Shown here in pieces: positions 24,248 through 31,195 of a DNA stretch of 64,000 nucleotides; positions within the stretch are counted from its first letter, which is position 1, and each line of letters starts with the position of its first letter. The notes below the pieces were generated by a model, which was not told where the DNA came from, did no database searches, and worked only from the letters and a program-made list of their open reading frames with translations. Made by a program: the position numbers and the translations under genes. This DNA is from Nocardia arizonensis (lineage in GTDB: Bacteria > Actinomycetota > Actinomycetes > Mycobacteriales > Mycobacteriaceae). The stretch lies in contig NZ_LGYZ01000133.1 in NCBI RefSeq assembly GCF_001310275.1, positions 62,001 to 126,000 on the forward strand, given 5' to 3'.

Positions 24248-25714
24248 TCACCGGTCCCATCCGGCGGCGTGCCGGTCGAACAGCGCGGCGATGTCGGCGT
24301 CGCCGACCAGCTCCCGCATCCTGGCGTGGTAGGCGGGCCAGTGGGTGCGCAGCAGTTCGGTGGGGTCGGCCAGGATCCAGGACAGCAGGGCGCGGGCGGG
24401 TTCGTCGCAGCCGAGCAGCCCGGTGTCGTAGGCCATCGGATACAACCGGCAGCCGCCCCCGCACACCGCCAGCAGCGGGCATCGCGCGCATTCCATGTCG
24501 TCGGTGTGCAGCCCGGCCAGCGGCAGCCGATCGGTGAATCCGATACCGGTGTCGTCCAGGATCGAACCGGCGGTGAGCTCGGGGGCGAGTTCGGTCAGGA
24601 TCGGGCATTGAGTGATCTGGCCGGTCGCTTTCACCGTGGCCAGGTGCTCGTCCTCGCGACAGGGATGCCCGGCGGTCATCGCGGTCAGGGCGTGCGGGTG
24701 GGCGAGCAGGCTCGTGGCCAGGTAATTGCCCATCCGCACGGGAAACGGGAACGGGGTTTCGGCGTGGCGGGCCAGGATCGCGGCGTAGTGACGCAGCGGC
24801 AACCGCACATCCGGGCGGACCCCGAACAGCTGGCGTTTGCGGGCGGCGGTGCGGGTGCGGTCCCCGTCGCCGTGGTGCACCGGGACGGCCAAGCGCACGT
24901 TCCACGCCTGCACCCGCGCGTAGCGGCGCAGGTGCTCGGCGATCTCGATGATCTCGCCGACCGGCTGTGACCACAGGTTAGTGGTGAACACCAGGCCGTA
25001 TCCGGCGGCGGCCAGGTCGCCGATGGGGGCGTAGGGGTCGGCCAGGTTGCGGTAGCCGGGGCGGATCCGGTCGAGCAGGTCCGAGCGCAGCGCATCCAGC
25101 GAGATCCGGAACACCGTGGCCGGGTCGACCTCGGCGATGATCCGGTCGCGGATCTCCTCGGTGAGGAAGGTGGCATTGGTCGAGACCGAGGCCAGGGTGA
25201 TGCCCTCGGCGCGCAGGGTCGCGGCGAGTTCGAAGAAACGGTCGATGTAGTGGGCGGAGAACACCTCCCCGCCCGTGACCGACACCGAGGCCACACCTTC
25301 GGCGCGCACGGCGGCGAGGATGTCGCCGATGCGCTCGGGCGGCCAGTGCTCGTTGCGGGTGCCGTGGTAGCAGTGCGGGCACTGGCCGTTGCAGGCCGCG
25401 GTCGGCTCCAGCACCGCGTGGTCGCGCCCCGGCAGGATGCTGCCCACACACCGCTGCCCCTGATCGATCTCCTCGAGGAACGCCGCGAAATCGGCCGCCG
25501 CGCGCTCACGCGGAATCGCGAACCGCTCGGCGATCACCCCCACCGCGTCCGGACCGGTCCCCCACCGGCCCACGGTCTCCCAGAACACACGAGATGTGCT
25601 GTTGAGCACCATCTTCCGCCCCGACACCCGATCGGCCAGGACATCGTCACCGACCAGGTGCAGCCGGTCGAGCAGTCGTCGGGCGCGTTCGTCGACGTGT
25701 TCGGTGGTCGTCAT
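24248..25714 (-). CDS. radical SAM/SPASM peptide maturase with N-terminal PqqD-like domain (second maturase)
   Basis: A 488-residue enzyme. The ATG at 25714 overlaps the stop of the first maturase. Residues ~15-85 (VGDDVLADRVSGRKMVLN, then AIPRERAAADFAAFLEEI) look like a PqqD-type RiPP recognition element. The radical SAM motif CNGQCPHC puts Cys at 108, 112 and 115. The C-terminal SPASM region has TGQITQC, then CARCPLLAVCGGGC (CxxCx5Cx3C) and a last Cys in LLGCDE, so two auxiliary [4Fe-4S] clusters are expected. It should install a radical crosslink or epimerisation on the precursor. The fused recognition domain means no separate PqqD-like gene is needed. Confidence 0.88.
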   Translation of the reverse strand: MTTTEHVDERARRLLDRLHLVGDDVLADRVSGRKMVLNSTSRVFWETVGRWGTGPDAVGVIAERFAIPRERAAADFAAFLEEIDQGQRCVGSILPGRDHAVLEPTAACNGQCPHCYHGTRNEHWPPERIGDILAAVRAEGVASVSVTGGEVFSAHYIDRFFELAATLRAEGITLASVSTNATFLTEEIRDRIIAEVDPATVFRISLDALRSDLLDRIRPGYRNLADPYAPIGDLAAAGYGLVFTTNLWSQPVGEIIEIAEHLRRYARVQAWNVRLAVPVHHGDGDRTRTAARKRQLFGVRPDVRLPLRHYAAILARHAETPFPFPVRMGNYLATSLLAHPHALTAMTAGHPCREDEHLATVKATGQITQCPILTELAPELTAGSILDDTGIGFTDRLPLAGLHTDDMECARCPLLAVCGGGCRLYPMAYDTGLLGCDEPARALLSWILADPTELLRTHWPAYHARMRELVGDADIAALFDRHAAGWDR

Positions 25715-27093
25715 CGCCCGCACCCCTGACCGGTCGCCGTGCCCGCCGGGCTCAACGGCAGCAGCGTTCGACCCTCGTTCCCCGTGCCGGTGCCGTAGCT
25801 GGTGATCTTGCCCAGGTGGCAGCCGCCGCCGCACGCCGAGAGCTGCCCGCATCCACCGCAGGCTCCGGTCGGGGCCAGCGCCGCGCGGACCGTGGGCACC
25901 ATCCGGGTGCGCCACAACCCCGCGATCCCTTCCTGGATCGGTCCGGCGTAGACCGCCGAGTGCGGGCAGTGCCGCAGCCGGCCGTCGACGCTGACCGAGG
26001 CCCACAACAGCCCCGCCGCGCAATGGCGGTCGAACTCCGGCCGCACCGGGGCCGTGATCGGCGTCGGATCGGATTCGAGGCAGTGCTTCGGCGCGCACGG
26101 CACCGTGACCCGCAACGCCTCCAGGTCGGCGCGGCATTCGTCGATCACCTGCGCCAGCCGCCGCAACGCCACCGGCCGCCGCGGATCCAGTTTCCCGAAG
26201 GGCACATACGGCATGAACGACACATCGTGCACGCCGATCTCGATCAACCGTCGCGTCAGCTCCGGCATCTGATCCAGGTTGTCCTCGCAGACAAGGGTTT
26301 CCGCAACCGTGCGCAGCCCGGCTCCGACCGCCGCCGCCATCCCGCGCCATGCCTGCGACGCGGCGGCGGGGTTGCGGGCCATCGCGGTGTGGGTGGCATC
26401 GAGGCCGTGCACGCTCAGCAACGCGACCCGCAGCCCGAGACCGGCCAGCCGCGCGGCTTCGGAATCGGTCAGGCGCACGCCGTTGGTGAACAGCTCCACG
26501 TCCATGCCCGCCTCGGCGGCGGTGGCGATGATGTCGCGGCAGTCCGGGTGCAGGGTCGGTTCCCCGCCGGAGAACCGCATCCGCAGACATCCCCCGGCCG
26601 CGGCCTGCTCGATCACCGACCGCGCGACCTCGATGCTCATGTGCGCGCCCGGCGCCGACGCGCTGACCGAGGTGCCGCGCTGGCCGTAGTCGTCGGGTAC
26701 TTTCCACACGTTGTAGCAGAAGTCGCAGTGCCAGTTGCAGACCCGGGTGATCTCCACCTCCAACGCCAGCGGGAAATCCAGATCCTTGGCGGCCCACTCC
26801 GGCGGCGCGCCGCTGCGTCGACGCGAATGCGGCCGGTCCCCGGCCTCGAGCAGACCCGACCAGAACCCGGCCAGATCGGTCGCCAATACCGAGGAGTCCG
26901 CAGAGAACCGTGCCGCCAGCACGCTGACCGGGTCGTCGGTGGAGGTGTCGAAGGTGGCTTCGACGAACGCGGCGGCCGTGTGGTCGAGACGGTGTTCGAG
27001 ACCGTGGCGGGCGTCGTAGAGCAGCCCGATATCGGGCCGGTAGGTGAATCGGCGGCGCAGATCCGTGGCTGCGGCCGGTAACACGGAAACCAT
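25711..27093 (-). CDS. radical SAM/SPASM peptide maturase with N-terminal PqqD-like domain (first maturase)
   Basis: A 460-residue enzyme. The ATG at 27093 has a strong AGGGGGA box. Residues ~12-85 are a PqqD-like leader-binding domain (RRRFTYRPDIGLLYDARHG, DHTAAAFVEATFD). The radical SAM motif CNWHCDFC sets Cys 119, 123 and 126. GGEP is present (RFSGGEPTLH). The SPASM end has VDGRLRHC, CGGCGQLSACGGGC (CxxCx5Cx3C) and a final GCGR Cys, so two auxiliary clusters are likely. It lies 178 bases after the precursor gene and is the first large enzyme of the operon. It differs strongly from the second maturase outside the motifs, so they probably make different changes. Confidence 0.9.
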   Translation of the reverse strand: MVSVLPAAATDLRRRFTYRPDIGLLYDARHGLEHRLDHTAAAFVEATFDTSTDDPVSVLAARFSADSSVLATDLAGFWSGLLEAGDRPHSRRRSGAPPEWAAKDLDFPLALEVEITRVCNWHCDFCYNVWKVPDDYGQRGTSVSASAPGAHMSIEVARSVIEQAAAGGCLRMRFSGGEPTLHPDCRDIIATAAEAGMDVELFTNGVRLTDSEAARLAGLGLRVALLSVHGLDATHTAMARNPAAASQAWRGMAAAVGAGLRTVAETLVCEDNLDQMPELTRRLIEIGVHDVSFMPYVPFGKLDPRRPVALRRLAQVIDECRADLEALRVTVPCAPKHCLESDPTPITAPVRPEFDRHCAAGLLWASVSVDGRLRHCPHSAVYAGPIQEGIAGLWRTRMVPTVRAALAPTGACGGCGQLSACGGGCHLGKITSYGTGTGNEGRTLLPLSPAGTATGQGCGR

Positions 27094-27271
27094 GATGGAT
27101 CCCCCTTGCGGCCAGACCCGCACGCGGCGTCGGCCGCGCTGACCGGGAGTGCCGGAGATGATGGTGATGTCGGCGAATAGCGTTGTCGCCGTTGAACAGT
27201 CCGATCACGGTGGAGACGGCGGGACGAGACATCCGCGCGCCGCGTCTCCACCGTGCGAACCACGATCCCGA

Positions 27272-27388
27272 TCAGAACGAGCACTGCGGCGGCAGGTTCT
27301 CGGTCGTCTCGACCGACGGAGGCGTGTATTCCTCCTGCCCGCTCGTGTCGGCGTCCTGCGCCTCGATGGTCACAGTCGTGTCTTCCAT
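27272..27388 (-). CDS. 38-residue RiPP precursor peptide
   Basis: ATG at 27388 with a perfect GGAGG 9 bases upstream, stop TGA at 27272-27274. The N-terminal part is acidic and Thr-rich (MEDTTVTIEAQDADTSGQEE), as expected for a leader bound by the PqqD-like domains; the C-terminal part (residues ~21-38) has YTPPSVETTENL then PPQCSF, with a single Cys at 36 and Phe at the end. Its own promoter lies upstream and the two radical SAM genes follow. There is no GG or other clear cleavage site and no dedicated peptidase nearby. I do not recognise the core type. Confidence 0.8.
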   Translation of the reverse strand: MEDTTVTIEAQDADTSGQEEYTPPSVETTENLPPQCSF

Positions 27389-27433
27389 GGGGTATCCCTC
27401 CTTCCCGTTCTCGTCGAAAGGGGTGAAAACCCA

Positions 27434-27462
27434 ACGCTAGGACCACTTCTCGGCCGCTGTAA
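27434..27462 (-). promoter_or_regulatory. probable sigA-type promoter of the RiPP operon
   Basis: On the minus strand, TTACAG (27457-27462) and TAGCGT (27434-27439) are separated by 17 bases, and the precursor ATG lies 45 bases after the -10 box. The spacing is ideal and the boxes are close to the actinobacterial housekeeping consensus. It starts right after the terminator of the glycyl-tRNA synthetase gene. Confidence 0.55.
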
Positions 27463-27482
27463 CCGAAAAAGGGCCCCGCCGA

Positions 27483-27513
27483 CCCGAAGACAGGAATTAT
27501 TCCTGTCTTCGGG
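27483..27513 (-). terminator. strong rho-independent terminator after the glycyl-tRNA synthetase gene
   Basis: CCCGAAGACAGGAA (27483-27496) pairs perfectly with 27500-27513 around a 3-base loop. On the minus strand the stem is followed by GGCGGGGCCCTTTTT. It isolates glyS transcription from the RiPP operon promoter just downstream. Confidence 0.8.
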
Positions 27514-27544
27514 CCTTGCGGGACCCTGCGGGGTTGACGAAGCG

Positions 27545-28942
27545 CTACACGCCGATCAGCTGGGCGTGCAGGTAGGTCTCCACCTGTCCCAACGCCACCC
27601 GTTCCTGGCTCATGGTGTCGCGTTCACGCACCGTGACGGCCTGGTCGTCGAGGCTATCGAAGTCGATGGTCACGCAGAACGGTGTGCCGATCTCGTCCTG
27701 GCGGCGGTACCGTTTGCCGATCTGACCGGCGTCGTCGTAGTCGATGTTCCATCCGGTCGTGCGCCGCAGTTGCGCGGCGAGGTCTTTGGCCTTCGGCGAC
27801 AGATCCCCATGGCGCGAGAGCGGGAACACCGCCACCTTCACCGGCGCCAGCCGCCGATCCAGGCGCAGCACCGTGCGGGTATCGACACCGCCCTTGGCGT
27901 TGGGCGCCTGGTCCTCGGCGTAGGCGTCGACCAGGAACGCCATCAGCGAGCGGGTCAGGCCCGCGGCCGGCTCGATCACATACGGGATGTAGTGGGAGTT
28001 TGTGCTCTGGTCGTAATAGGCCAGCTCGGTGCCCGACGCCTGCGAATGCGCGGTCAGGTCGAAGTTCGTGCGGCTGGCGATGCCTTCCAGCTCACCCCAC
28101 TCGCTTCCGGCGAACCCGAACCGGTACTCGATGTCGGTGGTCCCGGCCGAGTAGTGCGACAACTTCTCCTTCGGATGCTCGAACAGCCGCAGGTTGTCCG
28201 GGTCGATTCCCAGATCGGTGTACCAGGCCAGCCGGGTATCGATCCAGTACTTGTGCCACTGGGCTTCCTCACCGGGCTTGACGAAGTACTCCATCTCCAT
28301 CTGCTCGAACTCGCGAGTGCGGAAGATGAAATTGCCCGGGGTGATCTCGTTGCGGAAGCTCTTGCCGATCTGCCCGATTCCGAAGGGCAGCTTCATCCGC
28401 GAGGTCGTCACCACGTTGGCGAAGTTGATGAAGATCCCCTGCGCGGTCTCCGGGCGCAGGTAGTGCATCCCCTCCTCGGTCTCCACCGGCCCCAGATGGG
28501 TCTTGAGCAGGCCCGAGAAGTTACGCGGCTCGGTCCAGCGCCCGACCGTGCCGCAGTCCGGGCACGCCACCACCTCCATCGACACCGAATCAGGGTCATC
28601 GACCTTGTGCTTGGCGGCGTACGCCTCCTGCAAGTGGTCCTGGCGGTGGCGGTGGTGACATTGCAGGCACTCCACCAGCGGATCGGTGAAGGTCTGCACA
28701 TGCCCGGCCGCTTCCCACACCTGCGGCGGCAGGATCACCGAGGAATCCAGGCCGACCACATCCTCACGGCCGGTGACCATCGACCGCCACCACTGCCGCT
28801 TGATGTTCTCCTTCAACTCCACCCCGAGCGGACCGTAGTCCCACGCCGACTTGGTACCGCCGTAGATCTCACCACACGGGTACACCAGACCCCGACGCTT
28901 GGCGAGGTTGGCGACGGTGTCCACCTTCGACTTGGGTGCCAC
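27545..28942 (-). CDS. glyS: glycyl-tRNA synthetase, single-chain type
   Basis: A 465-residue class II synthetase that charges tRNA-Gly. The GTG at 28942 (VAPKSKVDTVANLAKRRG) has a GGAGA box; a longer ATG form would add 29 unsupported residues. Motif 2 (FRNEITPGNFIFRTREFEQME) and motif 3 (GLTRSLMAFLVDAY) are present, as are the Cys pairs CLQC and CPDC of the zinc insertion seen in actinobacterial GlyRS. Length fits. It is a housekeeping enzyme lying between regulators and a RiPP cluster in otherwise accessory DNA, so it may be a second, protective copy for an inhibitor made next door. Confidence 0.93.
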   Translation of the reverse strand: MAPKSKVDTVANLAKRRGLVYPCGEIYGGTKSAWDYGPLGVELKENIKRQWWRSMVTGREDVVGLDSSVILPPQVWEAAGHVQTFTDPLVECLQCHHRHRQDHLQEAYAAKHKVDDPDSVSMEVVACPDCGTVGRWTEPRNFSGLLKTHLGPVETEEGMHYLRPETAQGIFINFANVVTTSRMKLPFGIGQIGKSFRNEITPGNFIFRTREFEQMEMEYFVKPGEEAQWHKYWIDTRLAWYTDLGIDPDNLRLFEHPKEKLSHYSAGTTDIEYRFGFAGSEWGELEGIASRTNFDLTAHSQASGTELAYYDQSTNSHYIPYVIEPAAGLTRSLMAFLVDAYAEDQAPNAKGGVDTRTVLRLDRRLAPVKVAVFPLSRHGDLSPKAKDLAAQLRRTTGWNIDYDDAGQIGKRYRRQDEIGTPFCVTIDFDSLDDQAVTVRERDTMSQERVALGQVETYLHAQLIGV

Positions 28943-29090
28943 TACAGGTTCTCCATCCGAATGAAATGCGACGTGAAACAGGAATTCCGCACAGCCTATC
29001 GGCCGTCTACGGTTCATCGACAATGCCATCCCGCGCTGATCCGTACGACCGACAGGCGCTCCGCGGGGGCGCCGCCGCCCCGTCTATGGT

Positions 29091-29615
29091 TCAGCGTGCG
29101 GCCGATGGGCGGCCTCGTCGGCCGATCCGCAGGCGCGCGACCCGGTAGAACCGATACAGCGGTCGATGAAGGCGCGGCGGCCGGTATCGCTGGCCATTGG
29201 CGCGGCGCTGGAGCGGTGCCACCGGTATGCGCGCATCCCAGATCTCGACCACGGCTATCCCCGGCGAGGTGCCCCGCACTCGCAGAGTGGCGATGGGGCT
29301 CGCTTCGCCGCCGTACCCGCGATGGCTGGCGCTGTAGGCAAGCAGACACCGCACCAGGTCGAGGCCGGTCTCCGCCATTTCCTCACAGACGGCACCGGCC
29401 ACGCCCCACTCCCGTGCCGTCTTACGCAAGAAGTCCTCGGCCTGGCGGGCAGGTTCCTCGACGGTGAGATCGATCAGCACCCATCCCGACTGCGATGATC
29501 GGCCGCCGTCCCCGCTGCTCCGACCGCAGCGTCGACCTGGAGAACGGCCCGTGCCACCCGCCCCCGACAGCGGCTGCACCGCGGGATCGGTATTGCCGAG
29601 CTTCGGCTGTTTCAC
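29091..29615 (-). CDS. divergent ATP-binding (HATPase_c, RsbW-like) regulatory protein
   Basis: A 174-residue protein. The GTG at 29615 overlaps the upstream TGA. A basic, disordered N-terminus (~50 residues) precedes EEPARQAEDFLRKTAREWG, EEMAETGLDLVRCLLAYSAS and TSPGIAVVEIWDARIPVAP, an order like the helix-N-box-strand pattern of anti-sigma HATPase domains common in Streptomyces and Nocardia. The N-box Asn is not obvious, so ATP binding is doubtful. It ends in an Arg-rich tail. It follows a wHTH regulator gene and a small unknown gene, so a regulatory module is plausible. Confidence 0.45.
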   Translation of the reverse strand: MKQPKLGNTDPAVQPLSGAGGTGRSPGRRCGRSSGDGGRSSQSGWVLIDLTVEEPARQAEDFLRKTAREWGVAGAVCEEMAETGLDLVRCLLAYSASHRGYGGEASPIATLRVRGTSPGIAVVEIWDARIPVAPLQRRANGQRYRPPRLHRPLYRFYRVARLRIGRRGRPSAAR

Positions 29616-29851
29616 CGCAGCCCTCCCAACTCGGTGAGCTGAGTTACCGACACCGACTCCCAGTCCAGCAACCGCGTGCGGAATCGCTGGATCGGGCCGG
29701 AGCCATCCCAGCCTTCTTCGTCGGCCATCCCCATACCTATCGGTTTCCCGTACTCGGCTCGTGCCGGATCCCGGTGCCACAGCGCGTAGCGGCCGACTAC
29801 CGGCGCGGTACCGGCGCGCGGAATCTGCGCACGAGTCCGCGCCATCCACAT
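29612..29851 (-). CDS. 79-residue hypothetical protein
   Basis: ATG at 29851 (MWMARTRAQIPRAG), which begins within the end of the upstream wHTH gene, ending at TGA 29612-29614 that overlaps the GTG of the next gene. The sequence GRYALWHRDPARAEYGKP and EEGWDGSGPIQRFRTRLLDW looks like a folded small domain with coding character. No family is recognised. A second in-frame Met at codon 3 could be the start. Confidence 0.55.
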   Translation of the reverse strand: MWMARTRAQIPRAGTAPVVGRYALWHRDPARAEYGKPIGMGMADEEGWDGSGPIQRFRTRLLDWESVSVTQLTELGGLR

Positions 29852-30408
29852 GGCAGGCCGCAGGTCGGATGCAGCGAGATCTCCTGCACGCCACCGTGTT
29901 CGCGGGTCATGCGCGTCGCGGTGGCCGCGTACCCGCACTGCGGACACCGCTCGAAGAAGTCCAGCTCCTCGCGGATCTGTGTCGACGGGCTCGATACCGG
30001 CGCGAGGCGTCCCTCCGCTGCCGCCGTGCCCCTGGGCGCCGCAGTGGACGTCTCCGGAAGTTCTCTGCTGTCCGGTGGTGTCGTCGGGGTATCGACGACC
30101 AGGCCGGACACGAAGGCGTGTGTGGCGTCGGTGAGGTCGTAGACCGTCTGGCCGCCGTCCGGGTCGGGCGTCGTCCTCGAGCGGACGAGCTTCCTGTTCT
30201 GGAGGCTGTCGAGTGTGCGCACGGTCGCGCCCATCGGCCCTCGTGTGTTCAGATCTGCTGTGGTGCAGGGATTCACCGCGTACCACAAGGCCAACAACAT
30301 GCGCAACTGTGGAAGGCTCAGCCCGCGCACCCGGTGTCGGCTGTGGCGGGCGTGGATGGCCTCCGCGCTCGGCACCGTCGCGCGGTCGAGGGTCGTCGGA
30401 TCGAGCAC
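29797..30408 (-). CDS. winged-helix regulator with C-terminal zinc ribbon-like motif
   Basis: A 203-residue protein. Residues ~25-100 (LSLPQLRMLLALWYAVNP, ATVRTLDSLQNRKLVRSRTT, GQTVYDLTD) are a MarR-like winged helix. The C-terminus holds CPQCGYAAT and, 30 residues on, CGLPCGW, a four-Cys pattern that could bind zinc. The linker is Pro/Thr-rich. It heads a three-gene operon with a small protein and an ATPase-like protein. Target unknown; regulation of the nearby biosynthetic genes is a guess. Confidence 0.65.
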   Translation of the reverse strand: MLDPTTLDRATVPSAEAIHARHSRHRVRGLSLPQLRMLLALWYAVNPCTTADLNTRGPMGATVRTLDSLQNRKLVRSRTTPDPDGGQTVYDLTDATHAFVSGLVVDTPTTPPDSRELPETSTAAPRGTAAAEGRLAPVSSPSTQIREELDFFERCPQCGYAATATRMTREHGGVQEISLHPTCGLPCGWRGLVRRFRAPVPRR

Positions 30409-30420
30409 AAGGGTTCTCCC

Positions 30421-30540
30421 TCACCGCGGGATCGGCAGGACGCGGGGGCCGTCGATGGCAAGCCCTCGGGGGTCGGGAGCAAGGCCGATTCGCGCATCGG
30501 GCACGGTCCGGCGCAGCGCGGTAGTCGCTGACGATCGCAC
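30421..30540 (-). CDS. possible 39-residue protein
   Basis: In the same frame as the TmrB-like gene and directly downstream of it, an open stretch continues to TGA at 30421-30423. GTG at 30540 is the best start. The end (RTVPDARIGLAPDPRGLAID, then GPRVLPIPR) reads like real coding sequence, but no ribosome binding site or relative supports it. It could also be a truncated gene. Confidence 0.25.
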   Translation of the reverse strand: MRSSATTALRRTVPDARIGLAPDPRGLAIDGPRVLPIPR

Positions 30541-30618
30541 GATCGAGACGACACGATCGGCGGTATCGGTCGCACTGCACCAGCACTTGCTGCTCGGTAT
30601 CCACCGGGAAGGCCCTGT

Positions 30619-31164
30619 TCACGTCCGGTCCTGTTCTACCCAGACACGCGCTGCCGCCGAGATGGTCTGTGCGACCGCACGCGGGTTGAGATCCGAGCTG
30701 TCGATGACCAGTTCGGTTTCGGTGGTCAACCAGCCGGATCGGGCGTCGAGGTAGTCGGGCAGGTGCTCAAGGCGCCAGCCGGCCGCGCGATGCAGGGTCG
30801 CGTCCTCGGTGATCCGCCGCCGCACCGTGTCGGGCGAAGCCTCGATCAGGACGTGGTGCAACTGGTGACCGAGCGTCCGGATGCCTGCGGCGATCTCGAG
30901 CCAGTACCGCTCAGTCAGCACCGTCTGGGGGACCACCAAGTCCTGTCTGGTTTCTCGGGCGATCACGTCGACGGCCAACGGCGTCAGCTTCCGCCACGCC
31001 GAGAGGTGCTGGAAGTCGTCGTAGCCAAAGTCCTGCAACTGGGACAGAACCAGGAAACCGACCTTTTCCGGGTCGAACCGGTGCCATGTCGGATCGGCCT
31101 CGACCAGCGCATCGGCACTTTCGGTCTTTCCGACCCCGTACGGGCCGTTGAGCCAGATGATCAC
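30619..31164 (-). CDS. TmrB-like P-loop kinase/resistance protein
   Basis: A 181-residue ATP-binding protein starting at GTG 31164, with VIIWLNGPYGVGKTESADAL (Walker A) at the N-terminus, FDPEKVGF, DDFQHLSAWRKL and VVPQTVL. This block order closely follows Bacillus TmrB, the ATP-binding tunicamycin resistance protein, and related nucleoside-drug kinases. TmrB is thought to bind or modify tunicamycin at the membrane. Here it ends a biosynthetic-looking operon, a place where self-resistance genes are common, so it may inactivate or bind the compound made. It starts 31 bases after the dehydrogenase-like gene. Confidence 0.8.
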   Translation of the reverse strand: MIIWLNGPYGVGKTESADALVEADPTWHRFDPEKVGFLVLSQLQDFGYDDFQHLSAWRKLTPLAVDVIARETRQDLVVPQTVLTERYWLEIAAGIRTLGHQLHHVLIEASPDTVRRRITEDATLHRAAGWRLEHLPDYLDARSGWLTTETELVIDSSDLNPRAVAQTISAAARVWVEQDRT

Positions 31165-31195
31165 CGCAGCTCCTATCTCGGGCGGGATTGCACGT

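Noticed and set aside
25715..27232. N-terminal extension of the second maturase giving a 994-residue protein
   Set aside because: The added part is the shadow of the first maturase in another frame. The ATG at 25714 overlapping the upstream stop explains the start better.
27272..27388. Precursor as mycofactocin, FxSxx, lasso or lanthipeptide type
   Set aside because: The tail does not match the MftA end or FxSxx, no lasso cyclase/protease or LanM/LanB-type gene is nearby, and there is only one Cys.
27183..27440. 85-codon plus-strand frame over the precursor gene
   Set aside because: It covers the precursor gene on the opposite strand and lacks motif and ribosome binding site. The minus-strand gene has both promoter and RBS.
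27149..29467. 772-codon plus-strand frame opposite the RiPP promoter and glyS
   Set aside because: It is antisense to the clear glyS gene, has no ribosome binding site or recognisable motif, and its composition (many His, Arg, Gly) is typical of antisense frames in GC-rich DNA.
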